A stretch of 64,000 bases of DNA from Candidatus Neptunochlamydia vexilliferae (GTDB lineage: Bacteria > Chlamydiota > Chlamydiia > Chlamydiales > Simkaniaceae): positions 26,723 through 90,722 of the forward strand of contig NZ_JAAEJV010000004.1 in NCBI RefSeq assembly GCF_015356785.1, in the 5' to 3' direction. The notes below the pieces were generated by a model that made no database searches, had not been told where the DNA came from, and was given only the letters and a program-made list of their open reading frames with translations. The first letter of the stretch is position 1. Every line of letters begins with the position of its first letter. Of the stretch, positions 62,967-64,000 are shown piece after piece. A program made the position numbers and the translations under genes.

Positions 62967-63014
62967 GTTTCACCTCTAGACCTAGCCATATCACGATCCT
63001 CTTTTCTTGTAACC

Positions 63015-63038
63015 CTGTTGAGCGACAATTAGGATTGC
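63015..63038 (+). mobile_element. Solo IS21 left-end remnant
   Basis: CTGTTGAGCGACAATTAGGA plus TTGC match the outermost 24 bases at the left end of the IS21 element (5037-5060) exactly. Homology stops where a GTGCGAC sequence begins at 63039. No IS genes follow. Confidence 0.7.
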
Positions 63039-63240
63039 GTGCGACAAGAAGCTGCTATAAACAGTTGTCTCCAAACCCAAGGAGACCACCTTTGCAGCAA
63101 GGTGAATCTAAGGCTCTGAATAAAGAAGCGAGCCTGACAATGTAGCGAAGGGCAGTTGCCCGGGAAAGAGGCCGCAAGGCTGAAATCTTCCTGCCAGCCA
63201 TAAAGGTGGGTAAGCGCTAGATAGTGGGTATGGTAAAAGG
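63039..63240 (+). ncRNA. Probable 5' fragment of a group II intron
   Basis: The sequence starts GTGCGACAAGAAG, fitting the group II 5' boundary (GUGYG). It continues with GC-rich pairing segments (GAGACC, GAAGCGAGCCTG, GAGGCCGCAAGGC) typical of domain I. It begins exactly at the last base of the IS end remnant. No reverse transcriptase gene follows on this strand, so it is a fragment. Assignment rests on the boundary motif and composition only. Confidence 0.45.
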
Positions 63241-63612
63241 ATTTGAATCTGTCAAAGATAAAATAAATTCCATAGCAATCGATGAGATAAATTCCATAGT
63301 CTGACGATCGGCGAAAAAATAGGATTTAGGAGCTGGTTGAGGCAACAGGAATAGGAAAGATGGGACTGATTTTCCCGCAACCAATCCCTCACTGAATGTA
63401 AGCGGGCCGTCGGTTATAGATGTCAATGCTGAGTGTGCGAACCGGTTCTGGTAGGCTATTAAAAATAGCTCTGGGAATATTTGGCGAACTAGATTTCAGC
63501 TTTAAATTCATAAGATCTAAGGTAGCAAAAAATGTTTATGTCAAGAAGCTTAATTTTTTAACAACATGGCTTTTTGAAATTATTGAAGGAAGGGGGGGTA
63601 TCTGAATAGTTA
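63241..63612. other. Stretch without a supported gene
   Basis: Only short frames are present. One on the plus strand (63420-63605, MSMLSVRTGSGRLLKIALGI) has no ribosome binding site and no family match. Two repeats of GATAAATTCCATAG lie at 63260-63302. The segment may continue the intron fragment. Confidence 0.3.
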
Positions 63613-63817
63613 CAAAAAAACTTTCTAGCGAACGGACATGGCTTCGGAGCCGAAGGCGAAGAAAAACCATGCGGTGAGCTGTCCGCGGCTTCAAAATGGC
63701 TCTGCAAAATCGCCCCGCACGAGGGGTGGAACAGTGCTTTGCACGGCCCCCCGAGAAGGGGCGATTTGGCTTGCCAGATTGAAGCTCAAGGGGGCAGCGG
63801 GGGGCTTGCCCCCGACG
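63613..63817 (-). repeat. Dispersed GC-rich repeat, right copy
   Basis: Inverted copy of 4223-4425, with a few substitutions and small indels (for example CCCGAGAAGGGG against CCTCCTCGGGGG). The two copies enclose about 59 kb of the window in opposite orientations. Confidence 0.8.
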
Positions 63818-63883
63818 TATCTTTCATCCAACTAAGTATGCAGACTTAAAAAAATAAGGGGCTTGTTGTTCAGGAAAAAGTGA

Positions 63884-63957
63884 AAGAGTAAGGAAACCAG
63901 ATTGCCCTGGTTTCCTCCTCTAAGAACTGTGCGTGATAGTTTCCCATCACACAGCTC
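63884..63957 (-). ncRNA. Domains V and VI of a group II intron (3' end)
   Basis: Read on the minus strand, 63957-63924 is a 34-nt hairpin starting GAGCTG and ending CAGTTC with loop GGGAAAC and a two-base bulge, the exact size and layout of group II domain V, including the AGC catalytic triad. Six bases later a second hairpin (GGAAACCAG/CTGGTTTCC, 63915-63892) followed by TTACTCTTTC fits domain VI and the 3' splice region. The intron body and any reverse transcriptase lie beyond the right edge of the window. Confidence 0.75.
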
Positions 63958-64000
63958 AAGCATCTCAAAGGCCACCTTTTTTTTTGCAGCCCGGCTGTTA

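Noticed and set aside
63217..63426. Minus-strand 69-codon frame near the right end
   Set aside because: No ribosome binding site, low-complexity content and location within probable intron-derived sequence.

Overview
The window reads as a chromosomal segment of an environmental (Parachlamydia/Simkania/Waddlia-like) member of the Chlamydiae. As I recall the Chlamydia trachomatis order, several blocks are syntenic: lysS - priA with its upstream hypothetical (CT781, CT778-779); ftsY - sucC - sucD - htrA - M16 protease (CT820-824); nrdB/nrdA - pssA - rmuC (CT825-828, inverted here); and the trio CT017 (Ctad1-like SH3 protein) - CT016 - phoH (CT015). The ribonucleotide reductase R2 protein carries Phe at the usual radical-Tyr site, the chlamydial class Ic signature. 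Unlike the small host-restricted chlamydiae, the segment is full of accessory genes, pseudogenes and mobile DNA.

Layout: 1-2.5 kb, a partial gene, a DUF4143 ATPase and a WaaC-like heptosyltransferase; 2.5-3.8 kb, a POT-type peptide transporter; 3.8-8.1 kb, a dispersed repeat, a decayed gene cut by an IS21 element (istA-istB), and structured non-coding DNA; 8.1-10 kb, a coiled-coil repeat protein and an Rpn-type nuclease; 10-14 kb, a truncated second lysS, a dipeptidase remnant and a 'mobile mystery' HTH-Fic pair in front of the intact lysS; 14.2-16.8 kb, two more DUF4143 ATPases; 16.8-20.9 kb, priA, a small coupled ORF, a CT779-like gene and a broken Phd-VapC pair; 20.9-24.7 kb, a four-gene operon (LysE exporter, class V PLP enzyme, kynurenine-monooxygenase-like flavoprotein, RidA-like protein); 24.8-28.5 kb, ada, a fourth DUF4143 ATPase and a retropepsin-like lipoprotein; 28.5-34 kb, ftsY, sucCD, an M50 protease, htrA; 34.1-35.8 kb, hipB and a broken hipA; 36-46.4 kb, M16 protease, nrdBA, pssA, rmuC; 46.4-47.6 kb, a decayed ATPase; 47.5-52.5 kb, a DUF455 protein, Ctad1-like, CT016-like, phoH; 52.6-57.2 kb, cyoABCDE (cytochrome bo3 oxidase plus heme O synthase); 57.7-62.6 kb, an RhlE-type helicase and a dabB-dabA inorganic carbon uptake pair; 63-64 kb, an IS end, group II intron pieces and the second copy of the dispersed repeat.

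The most unusual signals are these. (1) Each of the four DUF4143 AAA ATPase genes has its own TCC/GGA-containing dyads just upstream, different in sequence from locus to locus; three of the four are arrays with a 31-33 bp period. (2) Two families of short palindromic elements flanked by TA: family 1 has inserted into and broken two toxin genes (vapC and hipA); family 2 has inserted in frame into a coding gene, adding 54 codons, in the manner of Rickettsia palindromic elements. (3) A mobile mystery pair lies between an intact lysS and a diverged, mostly synonymously substituted lysS 3' copy. (4) cyoABCDE sits beside phoH, where C. trachomatis has cydAB. (5) A complete DabAB pair occurs in a likely heterotroph. 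(6) A KMO/PLP/RidA/LysE operon has no obvious chlamydial counterpart.
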